Shown here: in pieces, positions 8,029-13,897 of the stretch
Position numbering within the stretch: the first letter of the stretch is position 1
Layout: every line of letters begins with the position of its first letter
Source of the DNA: Acidobacteriota bacterium
GTDB taxonomy: Bacteria; Acidobacteriota; Terriglobia; Terriglobales; Acidobacteriaceae
Length of the DNA: 13,897 bases
Assembly: GCA_021799405.1 (NCBI GenBank)
Contig: JAJZAL010000139.1
Span: 1-13,897 of the forward strand
Direction of reading: 5' to 3'
The notes under the pieces: model-generated
The model's database searches: none
Told to the model about the DNA's origin: nothing
What the model saw: the letters and a program-made list of their open reading frames with translations, nothing else
Translations under genes and position numbers: made by a program

Positions 8029-8604
8029 ATGAAGAAAACTAATATACTCGCAGCGATTGCTTTGACCACGTTGGCACTCCTGGCAGTCGGAGCCGCAGTG
8101 GCGCAGGACATTCGTTACAACTTCGACAAACAGGCGGACTTTTCGAAATTCAAAACGTACAAATGGGTAGACATCAAGGATTCGACAAAGTTGAATAGCA
8201 TGGTTGACCAGCAGATCAAGCGCTCCGTTGATGTACAACTCGCGGCAAAAGGGCTGACGAAAACCGAGAGTGAAAACGCTGACTTGCTGATCGGCTACCA
8301 GGGGGCGATTGGGCAGGAGAAGGAATTCAGATCCTACAACTCGTCCTGGGGTTACGGGCCTGGATGGTACGGTGGCGGCTGGTACGGCGGTCCCTCCTCG
8401 AGTTGGACTACCGGCCAGACATCCACGATTTACATAGGCCAGATCGCAGTGGACATGTATGACTCCGCCAACAAGAATCTTGTATGGAGAGGCCTAGTAA
8501 GCAAAACCATCGACCCAAAGGCAACGCCCGAGAAGCAGGACAAGAATCTGAACAAGGCGATGGCGAAGCTGTTCAAGAAGTACCCGCCTGTAACCAAGCG
8601 ATAA
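8029..8604 (+). CDS. Secreted DUF4136-family protein
   Basis: A 191-residue exported protein. Residues 1-25 are a Sec signal peptide with likely cleavage at A25-Q26 (VGAAVA-QDI). There is no lipobox cysteine, unlike many DUF4136 members that are lipoproteins. The mature region has the DUF4136 layout: an N-terminal FDKQADFSKFKTYKW (residues 32-46), an ADLLIGY strand (84-90), then AVDMYDSANKNLVWRG (140-155) and a C-terminal helix with KAMAKLFKKYPP. A Gly/Tyr/Trp-rich insert (about 105-121) interrupts the domain and is probably a flexible loop. The start is fixed by TGGAG at 8016-8020. The molecular role of DUF4136 is not established; envelope location is the only safe inference. Confidence 0.88.
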   Translation: MKKTNILAAIALTTLALLAVGAAVAQDIRYNFDKQADFSKFKTYKWVDIKDSTKLNSMVDQQIKRSVDVQLAAKGLTKTESENADLLIGYQGAIGQEKEFRSYNSSWGYGPGWYGGGWYGGPSSSWTTGQTSTIYIGQIAVDMYDSANKNLVWRGLVSKTIDPKATPEKQDKNLNKAMAKLFKKYPPVTKR

Positions 8605-8625
8605 GTGGCCCGCTCCCCCGGGTTC

Positions 8626-8650
8626 AGGGCGTCGATGCGATTGACGCCCT
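8626..8650 (+). terminator. Hairpin after the DUF4136 gene, possible terminator
   Basis: AGGGCGTC (8626-8633) and GACGCCCT (8643-8650) form a perfect 8-bp stem with a 9-base loop, 21 bases after the DUF4136 stop. The following bases (TCTTGAGG) give only a poor T-tract, so termination may be weak. A smaller hairpin, ACTACC-AGC-GGTAGT, lies at 8703-8717. Both sit in the gap where the + and - strand gene groups converge. Confidence 0.4.
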
Positions 8651-8893
8651 TCTTGAGGTCAGGAAGTTGGTTTTCGAAAGGTGGCGCAAGTTGGCGGCGC
8701 AAACTACCAGCGGTAGTCATCCGGACTGACTTCATGCCCGCCTGTTTTCGGAGTTTTCGCAGTAGCCCCGCGTTACGGGATCTTGGCTCGGCAAGAGGGT
8801 GTTCATTTGACTTCGAACGAGGGTAAGGCCATTTTCAGTTGAGAAATAAGTACGCATGCTCTGGAATCGCTACGGCGCCCTCATGGCTGCAAG

Positions 8894-9121
8894 TCAAACG
8901 CACGTCCCCGCTCGATCCCGGAGGGACTGTTGGACTCTTCGCTTAAACCATGATCCTGTCCCAAACAAGAACGCGACCGTGCCGAGCGTGGCAATCACCA
9001 GCGTTACTATGATTTGCTGATCGCCCTCCGTGCCAACGCTCGCAGCCGTCCAGCAGACCGTACCACTGCGGAAGAAAGGTGTTTCCAGCGGACTAAAGGT
9101 GTGATTCAGAAACTGGGGCAT
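8894..9121 (-). CDS. Possible small single-pass membrane protein (uncertain)
   Basis: A 75-codon frame begins 12 bases after the stop of the receiver-only regulator, on the same strand. It encodes one clear hydrophobic segment (IIVTLVIATLGTVAFLF) followed by a basic stretch (WFKRRVQQSLRDR), the pattern of a single-pass membrane protein with a positive-inside tail. No Shine-Dalgarno precedes its ATG, and the N-terminal 30 residues look unstructured. I recognise no family. It may be a real last gene of the signalling cluster, a remnant, or chance. The rest of 8605-9133 holds the hairpins noted above and nothing else I can support. Confidence 0.25.
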   Translation of the reverse strand: MPQFLNHTFSPLETPFFRSGTVCWTAASVGTEGDQQIIVTLVIATLGTVAFLFGTGSWFKRRVQQSLRDRAGTCV

Positions 9122-9133
9122 AGCGCCGCAAGA

Positions 9134-9559
9134 TCATGAGGTTTTACTGTTGGATGCATATTGGGAGATAGGCGCTCCTGGGATGAAGACCTTATCATTC
9201 AACACGGCTTTGATGGCAGTTTTCAGGTCCACATTCATCCTGGATTTATAAACATATCCTGACGCGCCGGCGTCAAAAGCGGTGCGGATGAACTCGAGTT
9301 GCTCATGTACTGAGAGAAAGATGATCTTCGATCGGCAAAAACCCGATCTCAGTTGCCGGGCAATTTCGAACCCATTTATTTCTTCCATGGAAATATCGAG
9401 CACCACGACGTCGGGCTTCAACTTGGGAACCTGATCGACAACGGCACGCGCCTCCTCCAGGGCGGCAATCACGTCGAACTCGCTCTGAAGCATGTGCGTT
9501 ATGGCTTCCAGCATCGCAGGATTGTCGTCGCCGATTACTATTCTTCTCCGTGCCGCCAC
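9134..9559 (-). CDS. Receiver-only response regulator
   Basis: A 141-residue CheY-like receiver domain with no output domain. D11-D12 form the acidic pocket, D55 (VVVLDIS) is the phosphoacceptor, S83 stands at the Thr/Ser switch position and K105 (YVYKS) is the conserved lysine. The usual proline after the DxxM motif is replaced by glutamate (DISMEE). The chosen start is a GTG at 9559-9557, five bases after a perfect GGAGGG (9565-9570). An upstream in-frame GTG at 9616 would add 19 residues that fit no receiver and has no ribosome binding site. No helix-turn-helix appears downstream in any frame, so the protein ends naturally after the receiver. It lies 114 bases downstream of the LuxR-type regulator, on the same strand. 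Possible roles are a phosphate sink, a phosphorelay step or protein-protein control; none can be chosen from sequence. Confidence 0.88.
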   Translation of the reverse strand: MAARRRIVIGDDNPAMLEAITHMLQSEFDVIAALEEARAVVDQVPKLKPDVVVLDISMEEINGFEIARQLRSGFCRSKIIFLSVHEQLEFIRTAFDAGASGYVYKSRMNVDLKTAIKAVLNDKVFIPGAPISQYASNSKTS

Positions 9560-9673
9560 ACAGTCCCTCCGACCCCACACGGGAATATCCCAACACGCGA
9601 TCATCATAGGGGACACGTTAAATGAAAGATACTGATAGAAATAGTGGTGGCGTCTCGCTAAGGATGCAGCACT

Positions 9674-10324
9674 TTACTGAGGAGAGATCATGTGGTGCCG
9701 AATTGCATATTCGATCAGCCCGGCACTGGTTTTGATTCCAAGAGTCTCCATGATCCGGTACTTGTGGAAGGCGACTGTGCCCGGTTTAAGCTGCAAGATA
9801 TATGCAACTTCTTTCATGGATTTGCCTTCCGCAAGCAGTTGCAGGACTTCACTCTGGCGCGTGGTGATGTGCTTTTCTTCCTGGTAAGCAGCACCCGACC
9901 TAAGAAGGTATTCGACTGTATCTCTTGTAATGAGGGGCGAAAGATAGGACTGTCCGCGCACAACCCGCCGGATGGCAGTAACCAGTTCCTCGGCGCTCGA
10001 CTGCTTCAGCACATATCCCGATGCGCCCCGCCGGAACGCTTCGGCAGCTACGTCGGCGGCCAGGGACATGGTCACGTAAATGAGCTTTACCGAGCGATTT
10101 CTCTGCCTAATCAACTCGCCAGCATCCAGGCCGTTCAATTCAGGCATCGAAATATCAAGAATAACCACATCTGGTTTCAGCTCCGCTTCGACGTTCAACA
10201 ACTCTCGCCCGTTTGAAACCATCCCGATGACGTTGAACTCTGGCTCAAGCAGGTTCCTGCAGGCTTCCGCGACGAGCCTGTGGTCATCGGCGATCAATAC
10301 GCGTGTGCGGTGTCTGTCTTCCAT
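9674..10324 (-). CDS. NarL/FixJ-type response regulator with LuxR DNA-binding domain
   Basis: A 216-residue transcription regulator. The receiver (about 7-122) has D13-D14, phosphoacceptor D57 (VVILDISMP), T85 and K107 (YVLKQ), all intact. The LuxR-type helix-turn-helix spans about 153-212 (TTRQSEVLQLLAEGKSMKEV, then PGTVAFHKYRIMETLGI). Phosphorylation by a HisKA_3 kinase is expected for this family, and such a kinase is encoded immediately upstream, 129 bases away on the same strand. The ATG at 10324 is preferred over an in-frame GTG at 10333: GAGG lies nine bases before the ATG but directly abuts the GTG. Target promoters are unknown. Its receiver is alignable with that of the next gene, so the two look like diverged paralogues. 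Confidence 0.92.
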   Translation of the reverse strand: MEDRHRTRVLIADDHRLVAEACRNLLEPEFNVIGMVSNGRELLNVEAELKPDVVILDISMPELNGLDAGELIRQRNRSVKLIYVTMSLAADVAAEAFRRGASGYVLKQSSAEELVTAIRRVVRGQSYLSPLITRDTVEYLLRSGAAYQEEKHITTRQSEVLQLLAEGKSMKEVAYILQLKPGTVAFHKYRIMETLGIKTSAGLIEYAIRHHMISPQ

Positions 10325-10453
10325 CGTACCCACCCTCGTGCGTGCCCATCTCAGTAGACAATTGCCATCAATGCCAGTCCCTAAGTTGCGGTACCCATGA
10401 ATGAGCCGAGCCGTTAAGCGATAGTAAACACCTGCACCGTAGTGTCTCAGAAC

Positions 10454-12682
10454 TCATACAGCCACGTGGGCAGTCACCTTGGTTCCGGATCCAGGATTGG
10501 AGAAAATCACAAACCGCCCTCCGACATAATGCAATCGCTCTCGCATACTAAGCAGGCCAAGACCTGAGCCAGCCTTCTCGACGTCAAACCCGTCGCCGTT
10601 GTCTTCAACCACTAAGGCCAATTCATTCTCGATGGTTTGTAACTGAACGACCGCGTGTGTTGCATGGCTGTGTTTCGCCACGTTTTGAAGCGCTTCCTCC
10701 AGCACGCGGAAAATAGAGAGGGATTTCAGGCTGTCCAGATTCGGCGGCAAAGATTTGATCTGGTAATCCAGATCCATTCCGTACTTATGTGCAAAGTCAC
10801 GGCAGAGACTTTCGGCGGCAACCCCCAATCCCAGAAAGCTAAGCTCCGAGGAGTGCAGCCGGTGAGATAGTTTGCTGACGTCGGCGGCCAGCGCTTGAAT
10901 GCGCCTGTACAGCTCGTGTACGTCGGACTGCGCAGTGTGTTCCCCGTCCGCCACACCGGAATCGAGACGCTGCGCCACAACACAAAGCAGGGCTGCTTCC
11001 TGGCCGATGTGGTCGTGAAGTTCCCGTGCAATACGACGGCGTTCTTCCTCTTGCGATGTGATGAGACGTCCGCTGAGTTCCCGCAGAGTGCGTTCGGATT
11101 CCCGGACCTCAGTCACGTCAGACGTGATACCAATCACCTTCCTCAAGGTCCCGTCGGACCCGAAGATTGCTCGCCCCGATTCTTCCAACCATATAATCCG
11201 ACCATTTCGGAGCCGAAGCCGGAACACGACCTTGTAGCCCGGTCGATCAGGCTTTACCGATCTGAGCGCCGCGATATATTGCCGCCGATCCTCGGGCAGA
11301 ACCCGGTCAATCAATTCCTGCTTCGTGTGCCCGACCCCACAGTTTGGAATGTCCAGTATCCGCATGCTCTGTTCTGACCGTTCCACGGCGTCCGTAGCCA
11401 CATCCCACTCGAACGCATACATGTGGCCGGCTTCGATGGCGATGCGAAGGCGCTCCTCGCTCTCACGGAGCGCTTCAACGGCCCGCTTACGCTCGGTAAT
11501 GTCCATGATGATCGCAATCATGCACGGTTCATTATCAATTTCAATCTGAGCCACCGAGCCTACACCCTCTCGTACCTCACCAGCTTTCGTGCGATAAAGG
11601 AACTCAATATCCCGGACTTCGCCGGACCCCACCAACTGTTGCACCATTTCCGATCGCGCGTCCGGCTGGACCCAGATTCCGAGATCATACGGGGTCTTCC
11701 CGATCACTTCTTCCCGCCTATAACCCGTCATTTCGGCATAGTGGTCATTCACGTCGATAAAGCGATGATCTCGCAGGCTAGTCAGGGATAATGCCAACGG
11801 CGCCTCGCGAAAAACCTTTGTAAAGTTTTCCTCGGACCGGCGCAATGCATTTTCCATCTGCTTACGATTTGTAATATCGATACCAAAGATACAGATTCCG
11901 TAAATGCTCCCGTCGCGCTCCAGCGTCTGGGCAAACACCTGGTATGTCTGGTTCAGGCCTGGAACTTCGTAATCGCGCATGACCTTTCGTTCTACCAGAA
12001 CATGCCGAAAAAACGCATTCCATTTGCCAGCTTGTTCCGGCGTCACATCTTTTGCGCGCATGCCGGGTCTGACCCGGACTCCGCGTGCTTTGAAGATTAC
12101 CTCTTCGAAGGCCCTGTTGAAGGCGATTAATCGGAAGTCCTTCGCATCAACGACAGAGATGACGTCCTGTGAGGCCTGAAGGATTGCCATCAACAGCGCG
12201 AGCGATGCGGAGATGTCTTCGTCGCGCTCCTTTCTCGCATGGATGTCGCGCACGGCGTAGGCGACCTCAACCGCAGCCCCTCTCCGGTTGTGGAGAATCG
12301 TCTTGCCGCGCATGTGAAACCATCTGTACGAGCCCGCCTTTGTGAGCAGACGAAACTCACAGTCCAGCAGTGGAGTCTCACCGGCCAGATGCGCATCCAA
12401 CTGGGCCTCAAATATGGCCCGGTCATCCGCGTGCATTACCCTCTGTACAGGTACTTGCCCATGCGGCCAATCGGCGCACGTAAACCCAAGGGCCGGCACA
12501 CATTGCGTATTGAAGTGGATGAATCCCGAGCGGGGATTCCAGGTCCCGTAGAATTCCGCCGTAGCATCTAAAATCGATCTTAGCCGGTTCTCTATCCCAG
12601 AGAGTTGCTCTCTGGTGGCCGACGCCGCCGCGCGAGGCACGCGTGCAAGTGGTCGCTTATGATTGGTCTCTGTGGGTTTCAT
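10454..12682 (-). CDS. Soluble four-PAS sensor histidine kinase (HisKA_3 type)
   Basis: A 742-residue sensor kinase without signal peptide or membrane segment, so it is probably cytoplasmic. Four PAS/PAC modules are visible at about 30-150, 160-275, 283-398 and 406-526; three end in the linker pattern D-I-(H/T)-x-R-K, and the fourth in TSDVTEVRESE. The HisKA_3 dimerisation domain has phosphoacceptor H556 (ARELHDHIGQ). The HATPase domain has the N box around N667 (EEALQNVAKH), the G1 box DNGDGFD (694-700), the G2 box GSGLGL (705-710) and GSGTKV near the end. The ATG at 12682 is preferred over a TTG at 12715 because GGAG precedes it by ten bases. HisKA_3 kinases normally pair with NarL-type regulators, and one follows directly, with a second receiver after it. 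No cofactor-binding motif in the PAS domains is clear enough to name the signal; redox, ligand or energy sensing are all possible. Confidence 0.93.
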   Translation of the reverse strand: MKPTETNHKRPLARVPRAAASATREQLSGIENRLRSILDATAEFYGTWNPRSGFIHFNTQCVPALGFTCADWPHGQVPVQRVMHADDRAIFEAQLDAHLAGETPLLDCEFRLLTKAGSYRWFHMRGKTILHNRRGAAVEVAYAVRDIHARKERDEDISASLALLMAILQASQDVISVVDAKDFRLIAFNRAFEEVIFKARGVRVRPGMRAKDVTPEQAGKWNAFFRHVLVERKVMRDYEVPGLNQTYQVFAQTLERDGSIYGICIFGIDITNRKQMENALRRSEENFTKVFREAPLALSLTSLRDHRFIDVNDHYAEMTGYRREEVIGKTPYDLGIWVQPDARSEMVQQLVGSGEVRDIEFLYRTKAGEVREGVGSVAQIEIDNEPCMIAIIMDITERKRAVEALRESEERLRIAIEAGHMYAFEWDVATDAVERSEQSMRILDIPNCGVGHTKQELIDRVLPEDRRQYIAALRSVKPDRPGYKVVFRLRLRNGRIIWLEESGRAIFGSDGTLRKVIGITSDVTEVRESERTLRELSGRLITSQEEERRRIARELHDHIGQEAALLCVVAQRLDSGVADGEHTAQSDVHELYRRIQALAADVSKLSHRLHSSELSFLGLGVAAESLCRDFAHKYGMDLDYQIKSLPPNLDSLKSLSIFRVLEEALQNVAKHSHATHAVVQLQTIENELALVVEDNGDGFDVEKAGSGLGLLSMRERLHYVGGRFVIFSNPGSGTKVTAHVAV

Positions 12683-12922
12683 CGGAAACTTGCTCCGGCT
12701 CACGAGGCCATGCAATCAAAATCCCCACCCTGCTCACATGGACCAAGTTTACCCCGAATTTAGTATCGCGACAGACATTCACTACCAGATTCTCAAAAAA
12801 ATTTGCGACGAACACCGCCACGTGATGCGGATCACGATCAGACCATCAATTGGTTATGGCGCAACGGATAGCCAGAGTGACCCAGCCTATCGCGATTCAG
12901 TCACCCCGAGTAAAGATCCGCG

Positions 12923-12949
12923 CGGGGGAGATCCCTGTTGTCTCCCCCG
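12923..12949 (-). terminator. GC-rich hairpin between the LPXTG-like protein and the kinase
   Basis: CGGGGGAGA (12923-12931) and TCTCCCCCG (12941-12949) form a perfect 9-bp stem around a 9-base loop. It lies about 60 bases beyond the stop of the secreted protein gene and 240 bases before the kinase start, both on the - strand. Read on that strand, the stem is followed by CGCGGATCTTTACT, only a short T-run, so it is a plausible but imperfect intrinsic terminator. If it works, the kinase has its own promoter within 12683-12922. Confidence 0.45.
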
Positions 12950-13007
12950 GCGAGGCGCCACTACGACACTCAAGGTCGGGTTCCACGGGTCACATTCAGC
13001 AGCAGCC

Positions 13008-13805
13008 CTACGCGATCACCTTGCGGAACACATGAACGCCCAGAGAGCCAGCCATTAGCATCAGGCCGAGAAGGCCCATCAGCGGCAGTTCGCTCGCGGT
13101 CTGCGGCAGCTCGGCGACAGCGGGTGCGGGAGCGGGTGCGGGAGCGGGAGCGGGTTCTTGTGGCGCCTGCACAACCACCGCGATCAGGATCGGCTCGCCT
13201 GCTGGTGGGGCCGGAGGTGGCGGGGGCATTTGGCCTGTGAGCTTCGCCTGTTGCTCAACTTCAGTCACGGGCACTTCGACGACTTTTGTCGCGCTTACAA
13301 GCATTCCCTTCCTCAAGCCGAACGCGTCGGTCGCTTGACCGTCGACCATGAATTTCTGGCCCTTTGGAATTTTGAACTCCTGGTTCTGCCCATTTTCGAG
13401 GGTCAGAATGACCGAAGTTGGCGGGTTCACGTACCACACCTTTCCTTTCACCGTCTGCGTAGTCACAATCACCTTCGGCGTCGTGGTCGTGACGATCGTC
13501 CTCTCAAGGCGCATTCCGGGTTTCACATCATGAATGCCGATTTCTTGGCCGTCGACGGTCACGCGCGCAGTCTCAGGCACATCGGCAATGTGCCGTATGG
13601 AACCATCTTCCATCTTGACAAAGAGGTCGTTACCTTCAACCGCGAGGACTTCGGCACGATGTACCGTGACCTTCTGGGTTGTCTCGCCCTCCTTCTCTTC
13701 CGTTGTTGTTTGCACTTGTGCACTCATCCTGACGGTGAAGGCGAGTCCGATCGCCCCAACCGCAAGGATTAACACTTTGCACATCAATCTTCTTTTCGCG
13801 TTCAT
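13008..13805 (-). CDS. Secreted protein with duplicated domain and LPXTG-like C-terminal anchor
   Basis: A 265-residue exported protein of unknown function. Residues about 1-29 are a Sec-type signal peptide (KRRLMCKVLILAVGAIGLAF, cleavage near MSA-Q). The mature part holds two copies of a roughly 57-residue beta-rich unit (48-105 and 119-175), each with an E-(D/N)-G turn, a VDGQ and a late G-M. A proline-rich linker follows (MPPPPPAPP at 193-201, Ala-Pro repeat at about 218-229). The C-terminus has the sorting-signal layout: LPQTA (233-237), a hydrophobic stretch (about 239-258) and a basic FRK tail. Similar LPxTA-type ends are, to my knowledge, common in acidobacterial exported proteins, but whether a sortase or rhomboid-type protease processes them is unknown. 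The start is supported by AGGGGG at 13813-13818. The 92 bases upstream to the window edge show no clear promoter. Confidence 0.82.
   Translation of the reverse strand: MNAKRRLMCKVLILAVGAIGLAFTVRMSAQVQTTTEEKEGETTQKVTVHRAEVLAVEGNDLFVKMEDGSIRHIADVPETARVTVDGQEIGIHDVKPGMRLERTIVTTTTPKVIVTTQTVKGKVWYVNPPTSVILTLENGQNQEFKIPKGQKFMVDGQATDAFGLRKGMLVSATKVVEVPVTEVEQQAKLTGQMPPPPPAPPAGEPILIAVVVQAPQEPAPAPAPAPAPAVAELPQTASELPLMGLLGLMLMAGSLGVHVFRKVIA
13120..13155. repeat. GCGGG(A/T) hexamer tandem repeat coding for the Ala-Pro linker
   Basis: Six uninterrupted GCGGGT or GCGGGA hexamers run from 13120 to 13155 on the + strand, including two copies of the 12-base unit GCGGGTGCGGGA. Each hexamer encodes one Ala-Pro pair of the linker in the secreted protein on the opposite strand. 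Such a repeat can change length by slippage in 6-base steps without breaking the frame. Confidence 0.85.
13281..13664 (-). repeat. Internal duplication in the secreted LPXTG-like protein
   Basis: Residues 48-105 (bases 13491-13664) and 119-175 (13281-13451) align over their length with a single gap. Shared landmarks are a leading Val and a V-x-x-V core, then E-D-G/E-N-G (66-68, 137-139), VDGQ (84-87, 154-157) and G-M (97-98, 167-168). Sequence identity is low outside these points, so the duplication is old. The unit looks like a small beta-barrel or Ig-like fold, but this is inference. Confidence 0.5.
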
Positions 13806-13897
13806 TGTGTCACCCCCTTGGCTCTTGAAGCAGTGGCTTGCGAACTCGCCTTTTCAGACTCGTTCGTGGTTCTGATTTCACGCCGCAGAGCTGCGCG

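Noticed and set aside
7757..8032. A 91-codon + strand frame between the two small secreted protein genes, overlapping the DUF4136 start by four bases
   Set aside because: The overlap looks like translational coupling, but the encoded sequence is low-complexity with scattered Cys and no domain. AAGGG directly abuts the GTG, too close for a working ribosome binding site.
10895..11377. A 160-codon + strand frame opposite the histidine kinase
   Set aside because: Antisense to the kinase PAS4 and HisKA_3 region; no ribosome binding site or domain.
13158..13772. A 204-codon + strand frame opposite the LPXTG-like protein
   Set aside because: Rich in His, Arg and Leu as expected for an antisense shadow. 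The opposite strand has a signal peptide, duplicated domain, anchor tail and a good ribosome binding site.

Overview
The window looks like a piece of a Gram-negative soil or freshwater bacterium, most likely an acidobacterium. This rests on gene content, not on any marker gene: Tat-exported S1 sulfatases beside a glycoside hydrolase, a secreted DUF4136 protein, a soluble multi-PAS HisKA_3 kinase with NarL-type regulators, and a secreted protein ending in an LPXTG-like tail. No rRNA, tRNA, CRISPR array or intact mobile element is visible.

Left half, + strand (about 330-6362): a probable three-gene operon for breakdown of a sulfated glycan outside the cytoplasm. It encodes two different formylglycine-type sulfatases (457-2118, 2219-3949) and a GH2 glycosidase (4005-6362). 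All three start with a twin-arginine signal. A pair of short inverted repeats (333-359) lies upstream, and a strong hairpin (3954-3978) separates the second sulfatase from the glycosidase. The inferred job is to remove sulfate esters and then hydrolyse the desulfated glycan. No transporter, SusC/D pair or sulfatase-maturase lies in the window.

Middle, + strand (6363-8604): a 904-base stretch without a convincing gene, then two small secreted proteins. One is a helical protein of unknown function (7267-7752). The other is a DUF4136 protein (8029-8604), with an inverted repeat just before its ribosome binding site. A hairpin at 8626-8650 lies in the convergent gap.

Right half, - strand (13805 down to 9134): a secreted protein with two copies of a beta-rich domain, a Pro/Ala linker and an LPQTA-hydrophobic-basic tail (13008-13805). 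Next is a signalling cluster: a soluble four-PAS histidine kinase (10454-12682), a NarL/LuxR-type response regulator (9674-10324) and a receiver-only regulator (9134-9559). The simplest reading is one cytoplasmic sensor kinase serving two receivers, one that binds DNA and one with no output domain. The sensed signal cannot be told from sequence, and there is no direct evidence that it controls the sulfatase operon.

The most unusual items are the LPXTG-like tail in a probable Gram-negative, the receiver-only partner of the kinase, and the all-Tat sulfatase/GH2 module with its inverted repeats. I found no clearly new defence, mobile or RNA system.
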